Origin: Bacteroidia bacterium
GTDB taxonomy: Bacteria; Bacteroidota; Bacteroidia; Cytophagales; Cyclobacteriaceae
Reading direction: 5' to 3'
NCBI GenBank assembly: GCA_030430325.1
Contig: JAUIFR010000002.1
Span: 1 to 64,000 of the forward strand
Length of the DNA: 64,000 nucleotides
Part shown: positions 39,101 to 45,863 of the stretch, piece after piece
How positions within the stretch are numbered: the stretch's first letter is position 1
Layout: each line of letters opens with the position of its first letter
Made by a program: the position numbers and the translations under genes
The notes under the pieces: model-generated
Database searches by the model: none
Seen by the model: the letters and a program-made list of their open reading frames with translations, nothing else
Told to the model about the DNA's origin: nothing

Positions 39101-40264
39101 CTTAATAACACAAGTGTTACATTCCCTCAGTTTACACTTAATGATGATATCACAGTAACATCGAATGGTACCTTTACATTGACGGATGGTGTATTAGAAA
39201 CAAGTATCTCAGATATCATCACACTAGAAAATAATGCTGGCTTAGGGGGTGCTCCAACATCATCAAGTTACATTGACGGACCAATTATTAAAGAAGGGTC
39301 AGGTGACTTTGTTTTCCCAGTTGGTGATGGTAGTATTTTTGCGGCACTTGAAATTACTGGTGTAGCAGACGCATCAGGGTCATTCAGAGCACAGTATTTT
39401 GACTCAGGTTCACCAGATTCTGGTGACTTAGGAGCTAATATTTCTCATGTCAGTGGTATTGAATATTGGGATATTACCAGAGCTTCAGGTACCTCTACAC
39501 CATTTGTTACATTATATTGGGAAGACGGTACGAGAAGTGAGGTTAGTAATCTATCAGATCTAAAAGTGGCACACTTTGAAGGTGGGCAGTGGGAAAATAT
39601 GGGTGGTAGTACTTCAGGTACTACAGATGCTGGTACTGTTACTTCTACAAGTATATTCTCTAGCTTTAGTCCTGTTTCATTAATGTCAGAAGGCGGTGCG
39701 AACCCACTACCAGTTGAGCTCTTAAGTTTTGAGGCAGTAGCCGAAGAAGGACAAGTTTCTTTGGAGTGGCAAACTGCATCTGAAAAGGATAATGATTACT
39801 TTGTTGTTGAGCGATCTGATGACGGAGACTCATTTGAGGAACTTGTAATGGTTGAAGGAGCAGGTAATTCAAGCACAATCGTAAGTTATCGGGCACAGGA
39901 TGTTCAGCCACTAATTGGTAAATCATATTATCGCATCAAACAAGTCGATTTTGATGGTACTATAAATTATTCTGAACTAAGATCAGTAGACATTAGAGTG
40001 AATAATTATCATCTAAAATTATTCCCTAACCCTTCTGCTAAGCAAGACATAAGCTTAGAAGTAAGTGGTCTGGAAAGCAACGAGGTTATATCTGTTAAGA
40101 TTACAGATATAATGGGGAATGATGTGATAACTGAAAATATAGAGGCAGATTATAGTGGTAGTATTATGCGAAAGCTTGGCACAGCAGACCTGAAATCAGG
40201 CACTTATGCCATTGTAATCAAAACAAGTCAAGGAGAGTACAAAGAAAAACTAATTGTTCTATAG
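27167..40264 (+). CDS. Giant modular beta-repeat surface protein with T9SS sorting domain
   Basis: A 4365-residue secreted protein. It starts with a long signal peptide (hydrophobic core AALAFGVLFSLFA, likely cleavage after YGA near residue 40); the ATG at residue 10 is an alternative start. Most of the chain is a degenerate beta-repeat of about 60-80 residues with recurring GNWTN-x-G, V-x-FDG-x-x-Q-x-I and F-x-GSGTKTL strands, as in autotransporter-type beta-helices. Four internal boundaries (about residues 1371, 2487, 3256 and 3693) carry the pattern W(D/T)G...DW...NW, each preceded by an RxxGxG...G(E/Y) segment; a related NW motif follows the signal. From about 4180 come LPVELLSFEA, a fibronectin-like unit, and the type A sorting domain from LKLFPNPS (about 4283) to the end. 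It likely acts as a surface adhesin or matrix fibre. Confidence 0.93.
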   Translation: MNQVKPNKVMETRNKQRIRLAALAFGVLFSLFASKYTYGATFYSQGDGVFSTLTNWDDNQGGGGTDPLAGELTDGTNTFVIQDGHTITVDQDIDVAQLDVGQGTSGTLTIGNDATARSMIVQGPVTVNNGASFNVGAFSATHAVNIQGTITNNGTLDFYNSSSQVANLTLDGTFTISGSSSPQLANITFNTGNVITSVALDIEGSVTIETGGTFTGAALTHTVAGNWTENGSGSLVSTGTIELDASLVQSVTDAATFNNLTINGGGIVTLAGTSSDNCITVNGNFTLTNNTDVTSAARNFFRGDFTVDDGSTYTANDGRIHFDGSSAQAINIGSNATFDEVYFDNGGALDPKTITGEITANDFTQIYSDAQVDDGAASQNHTFEQLRMEGTCNFSGTITFTAGTLEDDDDGDFTLGTADIEIAGNVNIENGDILRVNGDFHVQSAQNFYVQNNASLIQESAGKTLDVEGYLHIRGTDNFPSGFDNITFGSSSIAYYNRSYAQTVRGNITYGQLRVEQNTKTVDGPVIVNSSLNLRNGVTLDLGAFSHTVTGTIINNNNSSLISTGAVLMNGGNQNIQSAGSGSYTFNDLSITKTAGSDRTNLIQDDLTINGALTITNPGGSDSNILTVDFEGNTLTNDGGDAINIGSYCRIRASGTSNFGNTLSSFSSSTLDANSIVRFDGAAQNIPSMTFGTIELRGSGVKTALGTLDIEGDLTRNDADDDFNDGGFNHTIAGDWLLDDDNTPSMSGTVTFDGTDQIVSESNFGSVIFSGSGTKTLNGDIDLSGDLTINDGVTVTASTRSINLTGDWTNSGTGIFTQTTGMTTFDGGSDQTVTSNATSYFGDFTINMSGGTLIAGSDLDVDLDFDFTQNNADFDLAGFTLYLERDWYFRSGCTFTHNNGTIHFDGSSSEQDIRNYSSSITYYNWEFSGAGEKQLENNDFNVDGNITINGGATFDALSRDINIAGDWSNEGTFQANNGQIVIFDGTDQNIGASTFQTIQCSNSGTKTLLGNITCYEDLTIDDGVTLDVSASNYSISIEDNWNNAGTGIFVPRNGTVGFNGNDLDIFTGGVGAGKQFYNVEFNPTVATNCDLQGAILIQNDVTINGGILRTGANNMTVGGNFTCNGTMNVNNNSSLLTLNASSGTKTFDPGTGGTYRDITIDATGAIIELQNELTLVSNRDFTLDNGTFDLNGNTLNLQGGSGILTVNGGTFDIDEGGELAIANGSSVTNAGGVFRVVGTSDTPATMTINGSGTYTFTQTSGTFHAQYYRIENTNTNGVDIQGGSIDATNNFSEGAFTGGTGNAYITLTGINLGGGTTATNTVFEANTVTYNCSRTSGTGTITFEDASGSLSGEINDEDPGTFVNWSFPSGFFWDGDAADEDWDNDLNWSGNTKPDGNANVYIDHTHDAGAFDVRITAADATTNRLTVDEQSGADIRLILENGFDLDVTENFIITAGAEVTVNDASSEISVEGNWSNSATFTAGSGKVVFDGSAGTHSISPGGDAFNDIEFNANGATYIISDDLDVSDEFTLTDGTVQVSSNETMNIGGNWTLSGGAFDPGTGTVVFNKDNAATQTISSGTFYNFQTDNSGGGTATKQLTGSIAVTNDLRIRANTILDGQNNIITVQGDWRNDVGASGFTQTGSGLVDFSGGNQNIGNSGSETTFNIVIFQGSGTKTLSENMTVNGDFSIVSGVGTVDVLSTTTVTGSGADNDFDVANGTLRIRGTSNFPTGFENISISGGTVEYYSNSDQDIYPTAYNNLTLRRINSGSNQTKTALGDFAVNGNLTLNDVNTTLDMGGFTVMLAGNLSIPSGGNQVTWSGGKLIHVGGGWNIDADITTLNDVDFLGSGTKRMFSNLSVSGDVEIGADVTLRMDDYTMTGLGTEQFTMTGACFLTCAIPATTGVAFPSGFGTYDLDVTSRVTLNDVANQTIFTTPTYGDFYLNTNGNATLDGNLDVNGDFIMNHNPTLVDAGFNMNFSGSVVNLEDYPSPTGTITFDGADQAIYNLDSTDPDIIYFNDVVFGGTGTKTMTNGQDEFEISGNFTLNSGVTINTTREWRHSGSTWANNGGSFSHTANIVVFNGTGAQSIDPGASNNFHGIQFSDTGAKTINNNGLDIDDGGFTIDNNVTVDMGALTHYIETQTPSLGTGITWTTSNASFVFDRTGDQSIPSFTVVDLTFSGSGDKDLTGDITADDITIDASADLDAISNYTITVTGNWTNNGDFVDRTSTVAFESNDTNAKTITGNGDAFYNVTFNQTQTNTRTYTLLDDVTIAEDLTIGNGATLDLNSNNLTLGDNDSPNSVETHSIELGGTLEIDENAVLYFDGNDGGDPSITVNGTLNILGTSGNNAQITRSAGSNRLDLDILSGGTIGAQYYHIQYLVDDGLDVQSGATIDNTNNFSNGTWSNINTAGGAAKRYLIVEADVTGLANVENVTFNHGGTPTIGVHYNVQRSGGAGGTLTFDGSINGLLGGETYEDDGGSKIAWPPATTLVWTGSTSTDWFTGSNWTPAGPPNGTTDITIPLVSNNPIIDGANATCKGMNITDGILQVLNGYDLTVVDDVNIGSTGSGILAVGDPNCGINVGGSWSVGTNDNFVHGDGTVSFTASSGSVTISPSDNGSNDFYNVIFNGGATFNIDEPNIDFDGSITIANGTVTPTANNYTWTVGGDINNTGGAFATTTNGTITLDGADQDLTDVTLRAMTAAGTGTKTMNGTVSFQNAVNVTSTLAAAGGATLDMDGDVTIDGLGTFNDGGGSHTFAGQTWTGTGSYAGSGTVTFDRTGTQYIAGGNFHNLTISGSNGKYLSADVDITGDLYISNSIGNFFCETYLIDNTSGTGTMTVEDGEYVYVEGTDNFPSGFATYALDPGSFTRYWAATDQTIRSATYGNLQLDNATTKQLGGDIIVLGDITFNEATLDVTSNDYQITVGDDWDNDGTGSFTARNGDVIFNGTGQQDIRSSVTGTKDFYRVTVNGTGNEVRVLHQDPTIGENLRALNGTFNANGFTVTVGGDLTATSGTFSTSGEYNLTKASGSASIQSNGSTFLDLTINSGGTYTALDDITLNGDFTLTAGTFDGNSNTITLGNGVADIHNIAGTYAIGAGGTLAIGNTSSFNVGSTGRINVVGTSGNIATVTSSSANRYNFTVSGTIAAEYYLFEYMSSSGINIDASGTIDATNHFSNGTFQNVQAGGTALTIDNSQTFNEGSANRIENVAFPVDPGAGAFNVTKNVNSGNLEFYNATGDFAGESLDGDLNNRIEWTGPITLTWDGSSSDDWFTAANWTPSSGPDIIPTSDYDVIIANVATKPVIGSNGAITKNLTIDAGAILKIETADNGADLTVNGDFELNGTLQMVSDLDSLLVGGNWDRGGSGALNPGSGFITFNASSGAILIDQGSDAFYNLIIDADGSTISVDDNTEVDNNFTLLSGTFDVTANNRSLTVGEEYIASGGTFVARQGTVTLNSSTAGTVDFNPGSSAFYNLIITGGASTDFTLTGNDLSVDSDFTLNSGELNLGGRTFNMGDGSGTDNAVITGELEVNANANLLFGANAVLEVNSGGILYLRGTDDANTANVSRQSSGYYSIDINSGGEIGASYYQVDYIDTDGIVMHSGASINTSDYLSYGTFSNGESGVGSRYLRLENTFADFITTNVTFNSGPTYNISRVSGTGNITCEDCFGGLGGYLYEEDDLDATAGLVRWGYTSPIITWDPTTTDWHTASNWNDGLGGGFVPLANTNVFIPNTGTNPVISSSDAVAGTVTINVGAELTIQSDRDLTITEGMSNAGTLTISGGSATTISAESWSNTGSFSHGGSSTVELTGSGGTFAIQTNGDPFCGLTLNSTTGDGVFQPNSAVDVDCNFTITDGTYEITNASHSLTIGGDWSVTADGTYTNGGSDVTFDGTGAQNIDMTSGDAFNSVTFGGSGTKTLATSIDVDGDLTINSTLSAAANTINVAGNWTNTGTFTYGTSTVVLDGSSPQSITASGGENFYNLTLNNTSVTFPQFTLNDDITVTSNGTFTLTDGVLETSISDIITLENNAGLGGAPTSSSYIDGPIIKEGSGDFVFPVGDGSIFAALEITGVADASGSFRAQYFDSGSPDSGDLGANISHVSGIEYWDITRASGTSTPFVTLYWEDGTRSEVSNLSDLKVAHFEGGQWENMGGSTSGTTDAGTVTSTSIFSSFSPVSLMSEGGANPLPVELLSFEAVAEEGQVSLEWQTASEKDNDYFVVERSDDGDSFEELVMVEGAGNSSTIVSYRAQDVQPLIGKSYYRIKQVDFDGTINYSELRSVDIRVNNYHLKLFPNPSAKQDISLEVSGLESNEVISVKITDIMGNDVITENIEADYSGSIMRKLGTADLKSGTYAIVIKTSQGEYKEKLIVL

Positions 40265-40286
40265 TTGTGTCATAATAACCGTTAGA

Positions 40287-40784
40287 TCATTTACGTATGG
40301 CATATATCAATTCATTTTGATATGTGCCATTTTTATAAATGGTGTTTTTTAAAGTAGCCTCTAATTCAAATCCAGCTTTTTCGAGCACTCTTTGTGATGC
40401 CATATTCGAACCAAAGGGTCTTGCAAATATGCGGTTTATATCAAAGCATTCAAATGCATACTTAACCATTTTCTTTATCGCAGCAGTCATTATTCCCTTA
40501 CCCCAATAGGGCTCTGCAAGCCAGTAACCTAGCTCAGCATTTTTTTGAAAGATATCAGATTGAGGGTGCACCCCAATGGATCCACATGGCTCATTGTCCA
40601 CCACTATGGCCATTATTCTTATGGGGTGATGCCCTAGTGCCATGCTAATAAATGCCTCCCCATCCTTTTTATCATATGGGTGCGGAAACTGATTCGTTAA
40701 GTTTTGAGCAATATTTGAATTATTGGCAAAGCTTACAAGTGTATCTACCTCAGTTGTTTCCCAAGGCCTCAAAGTAATATGCAT
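40287..40784 (-). CDS. GNAT acetyltransferase, RimJ/RimL-like
   Basis: A 165-residue N-acetyltransferase of the GNAT fold. It begins MHITLRPWETTEVDTLVSFA and contains the acetyl-CoA binding stretch ELGYWLAEPYWGKGIMTAAI (about 85-104), where GYW...GKG is the variant Q/RxxGxG/A loop of RimJ-like enzymes. RVLEKAGFELEATLKN (about 130-145) is the usual C-terminal helix. The target amine is unknown. It starts 10 nt after the MIP18-like gene. Its 3' end carries a hairpin that may also terminate the giant gene from the other side. Confidence 0.9.
   Translation of the reverse strand: MHITLRPWETTEVDTLVSFANNSNIAQNLTNQFPHPYDKKDGEAFISMALGHHPIRIMAIVVDNEPCGSIGVHPQSDIFQKNAELGYWLAEPYWGKGIMTAAIKKMVKYAFECFDINRIFARPFGSNMASQRVLEKAGFELEATLKNTIYKNGTYQNELIYAIRK
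40297..40330. terminator. Convergent hairpin inside the GNAT 3' coding end
   Basis: ATGGCATATATCAA and TTGATATGTGCCAT form 14 pairs with one mismatch around a 6-nt loop. It lies 33 bp after the giant gene's stop (40262-40264) and inside the last codons of the opposite-strand acetyltransferase gene. It may stop transcription of the giant gene. Confidence 0.5.
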
Positions 40785-40794
40785 TATAAAAAAA

Positions 40795-41112
40795 TTATAG
40801 AAAACCTAATTCAAGCTTAGCTGCCTCAGACATCATCTCCTGCGAATAAGGCGGGTCAAAAGTTACCTCTACATTAACTTCATTTACCTGTGGTAAAGTA
40901 CTAATTTTAGTTTTAATTTCATCAGGAATCTCCTCTGCTGCAGGGCAAGAAGGTGAGGTAAGTGTCATGAGCACAAATACATTATTGACAGGGAAAATAC
41001 TTATTTCATAAATAAGTCCAAGCTCATAGACATCTACAGGTATTTCAGGGTCATATACCGTTTTAATTGTATTTAATACAATCTCATGCAAATTTTCAGC
41101 TTGCTCCTCCAT
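40795..41112 (-). CDS. MIP18-family Fe-S assembly protein (SufT/DUF59)
   Basis: A 105-residue protein of the MIP18/PaaD-like family. Family signs are VLNTIKTVYDPEIPVDVYELGLIYEI (about 10-35) with the DPE-x-P motif, and MTLTSPSCPAAEEIPDEIK (about 49-67), which carries the conserved cysteine. It helps load or repair iron-sulfur clusters. It follows sufE by 3 nt, so cotranscription and a shared Fe-S role are very likely. The name sufT is often used but is not certain here. Confidence 0.92.
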   Translation of the reverse strand: MEEQAENLHEIVLNTIKTVYDPEIPVDVYELGLIYEISIFPVNNVFVLMTLTSPSCPAAEEIPDEIKTKISTLPQVNEVNVEVTFDPPYSQEMMSEAAKLELGFL

Positions 41113-41115
41113 AAC

Positions 41116-41541
41116 TTATGCCTGTTTTTGTGTTTGAAAGGCGATGGCAAATAATTTCATTTGCTTAATCATAGACGCAAGGCCATTCGAGCGCTGTGAC
41201 CCAATGATATGCTTTAGCCCAATTTTACCCAAAAAAAACAGATCACAATTAATAATTTCTTCAAGTGTAGCTCCTGATAGTATTCGGATAAGCAGACTTA
41301 TTAAGCCCTTAGTTATCGCAGTGTTACTATCTGCTTCAAAGTAGAGCTGGTCTCCCTCCTTTCTACAAATTAGCCATACTTTTGATTGACATCCTTTTAC
41401 TAAATTTTGATCCATTTTGTGTACTGAATCCAATGGGCTCAGTTTTTCACCAATCTCCATGATGTAGTAAAGCATTTGCTCCCTATCATCAGCAAGTAGC
41501 TCAAACTCCTCAATGATCTCATTTTGCCTTTCATTAATCAT
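41116..41541 (-). CDS. sufE: Fe-S assembly sulfur acceptor SufE
   Basis: A 141-residue SufE that takes sulfur from the SufS cysteine desulfurase. The active cysteine is C51 in VKGCQSKVWL, the family signature, followed by DSNTAITKGLISLLIRILSGATLEEI (about 76-101). sufS and sufBCD are not in the window. It is followed at 3 nt by the MIP18-like gene and then the acetyltransferase. It lies 68 bp downstream of the alpha-oxoamine synthase gene on the same strand. Confidence 0.95.
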   Translation of the reverse strand: MINERQNEIIEEFELLADDREQMLYYIMEIGEKLSPLDSVHKMDQNLVKGCQSKVWLICRKEGDQLYFEADSNTAITKGLISLLIRILSGATLEEIINCDLFFLGKIGLKHIIGSQRSNGLASMIKQMKLFAIAFQTQKQA

Positions 41542-41609
41542 AATAAAGGTAAAGTACTTACTTGTATATACGAAATACCAAGCAAAAGGTTACAAATCAA
41601 ATGTAAAAC

Positions 41610-42860
41610 TTATTTTTGTAGTAATTCAGCTACGCCAGACTTTTGGTACTGCCCGCTTTTAAGCTTTCCTTGCACAGCTTCGAATGCCGAGATGGTCTCT
41701 TTTACATCATCTAGAGTATGTACCGCTGTTGGTATTAGCCTAAGCATAATCACATCCTTTGGCACTACCGGATAGATAACTACTGAGCAGAAAATATTAA
41801 AGTTCTCCCTTAAATCACGAATAAGATTACCTGCCTCAACAAGCCCTCCACTCAAATACACTGGAGTAACTGGAGATTCTGTATCTCCAATATTGAACCC
41901 TTTTTCACGAAGGCCGCTTTGTAATGCTTTCACCACTTTCCAGAGGTTTTCTCTTAATGATGGCGTATTTTTAAGCAATTCTAATCGCTTCATTCCCCCA
42001 ATTACTAAAGGCATTGGCAAGGATTTTGCAAATATTTGTGAACGGACATTATATCTTAAATACTCTATAATTTCTTTATCACCACCAATAAATGACCCAA
42101 TACTAGCCATGGACTTGGCAAAAGTGGAGAAATAAAGATCGATTTCATCCTGCACACCAAGCTCTTCACCCGTGCCAGCTCCTGTGGCACCCATTGTACC
42201 GAACCCATGCGCATCATCCACTAATAGTCTGAAATTATATCTTTTCTTAAGCTCTACAATCTCTTTCAGCTTGCCAAGATCACCAGCCATTCCAAACACA
42301 CCCTCGGTAATAACAAGTATTCCACCCCCACTTTCTGACGTTAGGTTTTCGGCACGCTCCAGTTGCTTGGCTAAATTATCAATATCATTATGCGGAAATA
42401 TAAATCTTTTTCCAATATGAAGCCTAGCACCATCTACAATGCAAGCATGTGATTCCCTATCATAAATAATCACATCTTTTCGGTCTACAAGCGCATCAAT
42501 GACAGAAAAAATACCTTGATAACCATAATTCAGCAACATGACGGACTCTTTATCAATCATGCTAGCTAATTGGCGTTCAAGCTCCTCATGGTGTTTGGAG
42601 TTTCCGGACATCATACGGGCACCCATAGGATATGCAAGCCCCCATTCTGCAGCTGCGTCGGCATCCACTTTTCTTACTTCAGGATGGTTAGCCAAGCCTA
42701 AATAGTTGTTCAAACTCCAAGTGAGCATTTCATGCCCCTTAAACTGCATTCTAGGCTTAATTTCCCCTTCTAATTTTGGAAACATATAATAGCCTTCTTC
42801 TAGAATGGATAACCTCCCTAAAGGCCCCTTATTCTCAATTAATTTTTCAAATAAATCCAC
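41610..42860 (-). CDS. Alpha-oxoamine synthase (serine palmitoyltransferase-like)
   Basis: A 416-residue PLP enzyme of fold type I that condenses an amino acid with an acyl-CoA. Marks are SLNNYLGLANHPEV (49-62), MSGNSKHHEELERQLA (84-99), the cofactor aspartate in LLVDDAHGFGTMG (D215, H218), and the Schiff-base lysine K249 in FSTFAKSMASIGSFIGG. In Bacteroidetes this subgroup commonly makes the sphingolipid base 3-ketosphinganine from serine and palmitoyl-CoA; glycine C-acetyltransferase (kbl) and BioF are the alternatives. Its N-terminal PKLEGEIKPRMQFKGHEML favours the SPT/KBL group over BioF. It diverges from sucA. Confidence 0.85.
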   Translation of the reverse strand: MDLFEKLIENKGPLGRLSILEEGYYMFPKLEGEIKPRMQFKGHEMLTWSLNNYLGLANHPEVRKVDADAAAEWGLAYPMGARMMSGNSKHHEELERQLASMIDKESVMLLNYGYQGIFSVIDALVDRKDVIIYDRESHACIVDGARLHIGKRFIFPHNDIDNLAKQLERAENLTSESGGGILVITEGVFGMAGDLGKLKEIVELKKRYNFRLLVDDAHGFGTMGATGAGTGEELGVQDEIDLYFSTFAKSMASIGSFIGGDKEIIEYLRYNVRSQIFAKSLPMPLVIGGMKRLELLKNTPSLRENLWKVVKALQSGLREKGFNIGDTESPVTPVYLSGGLVEAGNLIRDLRENFNIFCSVVIYPVVPKDVIMLRLIPTAVHTLDDVKETISAFEAVQGKLKSGQYQKSGVAELLQK

Positions 42861-43055
42861 GTATCCTCATTTAAATCTCCGGTAAAGCGCAAATTTAATA
42901 CTATTTCCGGATTTTATCAAATAATATTACATGTAGATTTTTATGGGTTGATAAACCCAGCCCATTATTTTTGAATGATTTATGCCAATTTTGTTCAAAA
43001 ATATAAAATTAAAGATCAACTATAAGGTATTTATTAAACAGGATTAATTTAATTA

Positions 43056-43073
43056 TACCCGTATAAGCGGGTA
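43056..43073. promoter_or_regulatory. Inverted repeat upstream of the 2-oxoglutarate dehydrogenase gene
   Basis: TACCCG and CGGGTA are separated by 6 nt, the only G+C-rich inverted repeat in this 267-bp divergent region. It ends 54 bp before the sucA start. It could be an operator or a small leader hairpin. Confidence 0.3.
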
Positions 43074-43127
43074 ATAGGTTTTTGTTTCTATTAAAAAAAT
43101 TGTAAAATTGAAAAAATATACGAAATT

Positions 43128-45833
43128 ATGAGTGACTTTTCTTATACATCCAATGCTCATTCAAGCTATATTGAATCTCTGTATACGCAGTATAAGGATG
43201 ATCCAGCAAGTGTAGATATTACTTGGCAAAAGTTTTTTGAGGGGTTTGAGTTTTCCAAGTTAGGTAATGGTCAGGTTAGTGTTTCTAATCAAGAGATCCA
43301 AGTTAGAAACTTAATTCATGCCTATCGCACAAGAGGGCATTTGCGCTCAAAAACAAACCCTGTACGAGAACGTAGGGACAGAAAGGCACTTATTGATTTA
43401 CCAGATTTTGGTTTAAGTGATAAAGACCTAAGCACAACATTTCAGGCAGGAGAAATGCTTGGAATTGGGCCTGCAACTTTACAAAAAATTGTTCAAACAC
43501 TTAAATATATATATGAGGGGTCCATAGGGTTTGAATATATGTATATCCGTGATCCAGAAATACTCAGTTGGTTTCAGGAAAAAGTAGAAAAAGAATCGCT
43601 TAATTTTAACCCAGCAACGGAAGAAAAAAAGAGAATATTATCCAAGCTTAATGAGGCCGTAGTATTTGAAAACTTCTTGCACACCAAATTTTTGGGGCAG
43701 AAGAGGTTTTCCTTAGAAGGTGGTGAGACGACCATCCCCGCACTCGATGCCATTGTGAATAAAGCGGCTGAGCTTGGTGCTGAAGAAGCTATGATTGGGA
43801 TGGCTCACCGTGGTCGGCTAAATGTGCTAGCTAATATTATGGGCAAAACGTATGAGCAGCTATTTACAGAGTTTAGCAGTGATTATTCGCCCGATCAAAC
43901 TATGGGTGACGGAGATGTAAAATATCACTTAGGTTATTCTAGTGAAATCACCTCACTTTCAGGTCATAAAATTAATTTAAAATTAGCGCCGAACCCCTCG
44001 CACTTGGAGGCTGTTAATCCAGTTGTAGAAGGCTTTGTGCGAGCAAAAATTGATAATCAATACGGGCAGGATAACACAAAAATATTACCCATACTCATAC
44101 ATGGTGATGCGGCAATTGCAGCGCAAGGAGTTGTGTATGAGGTTACTCAAATGGCAAAACTAGAGGGCTACAACACGGGGGGAACCATCCATTTTGTGAT
44201 TAACAATCAGGTGGGCTTTACAACAGACTTTGATGATGCACGTTCTAGCATTTATTGTACTGATGTGGCCAAAATTATTGACGCACCTGTACTTCACGTA
44301 AATGGAGATGACCCTGAAGCAGTTGTTTTTAGCGCCAAACTTGCAGTAGAATTTAGGCAAAAATTTCAACGCGACATTTTTATTGATATGGTATGTTACC
44401 GACGCCACGGTCATAATGAAAGCGATGAACCTAAATTCACACAGCCATCACTTTATAATATAATTGCAAAGCATGCTAACCCACGTGAGGTTTATAATAA
44501 AAAATTAATTGAGCGTGGTGATATTGACGCGGATCTTGCTAAACAAATGGATAAAGAGTTCCGATCACTTTTGCAAGACCGGCTTAATATGGTAAAACAA
44601 AAGCCACTTCCGTATCAGTTGCAACCCATGGAAAAAGAGTGGAATACTTTGCGTAAATCGACTCCAAAGGACTTTTTAAAGTCACCTGATACAAGCATTT
44701 CTGAAAAATCTATACAAAAAGTGGCCGAAGTTCTAACTACACTTCCCAAAAACTTCAAGCCCATAAAGCAAATCGAGAAGCATTTTAAGGAGCGTCGACA
44801 AATGTTTTTTGAAGATAAAATGCTGAATTGGGGGAGCGCAGAGCTTCTAGCATATGGCAGCCTATTATTAGATGGAAAAAATGTTCGAATTGCAGGGCAA
44901 GATTCACAGCGGGGTACATTCTCACACCGCCATGCCGTCATTCATGATGCTCAGTCCAACGAGGCATACTGTAACTTAGATTATGTTGACCCAAAGCAGG
45001 ATAAATTCCATATTTATAATTCACTATTATCGGAGTATGGCGCACTTGGGTTTGAATTTGGCTATGCTATGGCCAACCCAAATGCCTTAGTTATATGGGA
45101 GGCACAATTTGGCGATTTTGCCAATGGCGCCCAAGTCATGATGGATCAGTTCATTTCTTGTTCTTATACTAAGTGGCATCGAATGAACGGGCTTGTACTT
45201 CTTTTACCACATGGCTATGAAGGGCAAGGGCCAGAGCATTCAAATGCGCGACCAGAGCGTTTCTTACAGCTTGCATCGGGTTATAATATATTTGTAACCA
45301 ATATCACCACACCAGCGAACTTTTTTCACCTGCTACGTAGGCAGCTGAGCTTACCTTTTAGAATGCCTTGTGTGGTGATGTCGCCGAAGCGATTGCTTAG
45401 GTTACCTGAAGCAGTCTCACCTATACAAGATTTTACAAAAGGCGGCTTTGTAGAGGTAATAGATGACCAAGCTACAAAGGCAAAAGATATTAAAAAACTA
45501 TTGTTATGTTCGGGCAAGATATATTATGAGCTGGATGAGGCACGAAAAAACAATAAGCAAAGTGATATTGCCATTGTAAGAGTCGAACAATTATTTCCGT
45601 TCCCAACAGAGCAAATCAAGAAAATAATCAAGAAATATAATAAAGCGAGTTTACACTGGGTACAAGAAGAGCCTGAAAATATGGGCGCTTGGAGCTTTAT
45701 TTTAAGCGAATTACGGGACACCAATATAAATGTTGTAAGCAGGAAGTCTGCGGCTTCTCCTGCAACGGGTTATAGCAAAATCCATAAACAAGGGCAGGAA
45801 GCGCTAATTCAAAGAGCCCTAGAAGCAAATTAA
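43128..45833 (+). CDS. sucA: 2-oxoglutarate dehydrogenase E1 component
   Basis: A 901-residue thiamine-diphosphate enzyme of the TCA cycle. The N-terminal peptide SSYIESLYTQYKDDPASVDITWQKFFEGF is the E2-binding segment, followed by NLIHAYRTRGHLRSKTNP. The active-site region has MIGMAHRGRLNVLANIMGK, then LAPNPSHLEAVNPVVEG, then HGDAAIAAQGVVYE and NNQVGFTT; these match the TPP and substrate loops of E1o. The C-terminal transketolase-like domain has GQDSQRGTFSHRHAV and HGYEGQGPEHSNARPERFLQL. It heads a plus-strand run with E2 (30 nt later) and glycine decarboxylase. E3 (lpd) is not in the window. Confidence 0.97.
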   Translation: MSDFSYTSNAHSSYIESLYTQYKDDPASVDITWQKFFEGFEFSKLGNGQVSVSNQEIQVRNLIHAYRTRGHLRSKTNPVRERRDRKALIDLPDFGLSDKDLSTTFQAGEMLGIGPATLQKIVQTLKYIYEGSIGFEYMYIRDPEILSWFQEKVEKESLNFNPATEEKKRILSKLNEAVVFENFLHTKFLGQKRFSLEGGETTIPALDAIVNKAAELGAEEAMIGMAHRGRLNVLANIMGKTYEQLFTEFSSDYSPDQTMGDGDVKYHLGYSSEITSLSGHKINLKLAPNPSHLEAVNPVVEGFVRAKIDNQYGQDNTKILPILIHGDAAIAAQGVVYEVTQMAKLEGYNTGGTIHFVINNQVGFTTDFDDARSSIYCTDVAKIIDAPVLHVNGDDPEAVVFSAKLAVEFRQKFQRDIFIDMVCYRRHGHNESDEPKFTQPSLYNIIAKHANPREVYNKKLIERGDIDADLAKQMDKEFRSLLQDRLNMVKQKPLPYQLQPMEKEWNTLRKSTPKDFLKSPDTSISEKSIQKVAEVLTTLPKNFKPIKQIEKHFKERRQMFFEDKMLNWGSAELLAYGSLLLDGKNVRIAGQDSQRGTFSHRHAVIHDAQSNEAYCNLDYVDPKQDKFHIYNSLLSEYGALGFEFGYAMANPNALVIWEAQFGDFANGAQVMMDQFISCSYTKWHRMNGLVLLLPHGYEGQGPEHSNARPERFLQLASGYNIFVTNITTPANFFHLLRRQLSLPFRMPCVVMSPKRLLRLPEAVSPIQDFTKGGFVEVIDDQATKAKDIKKLLLCSGKIYYELDEARKNNKQSDIAIVRVEQLFPFPTEQIKKIIKKYNKASLHWVQEEPENMGAWSFILSELRDTNINVVSRKSAASPATGYSKIHKQGQEALIQRALEAN

Positions 45834-45863
45834 TCATAAAATTATCAAGACAAATCGAACAAT

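Noticed and set aside
27655..39926. Many long antisense open frames inside the giant gene, some over 140 codons
   Set aside because: They mirror the repeated Gly/Thr/Asn codons of the real frame and are rich in Ser, Pro and Val with no domains or starts in context; they are shadows.
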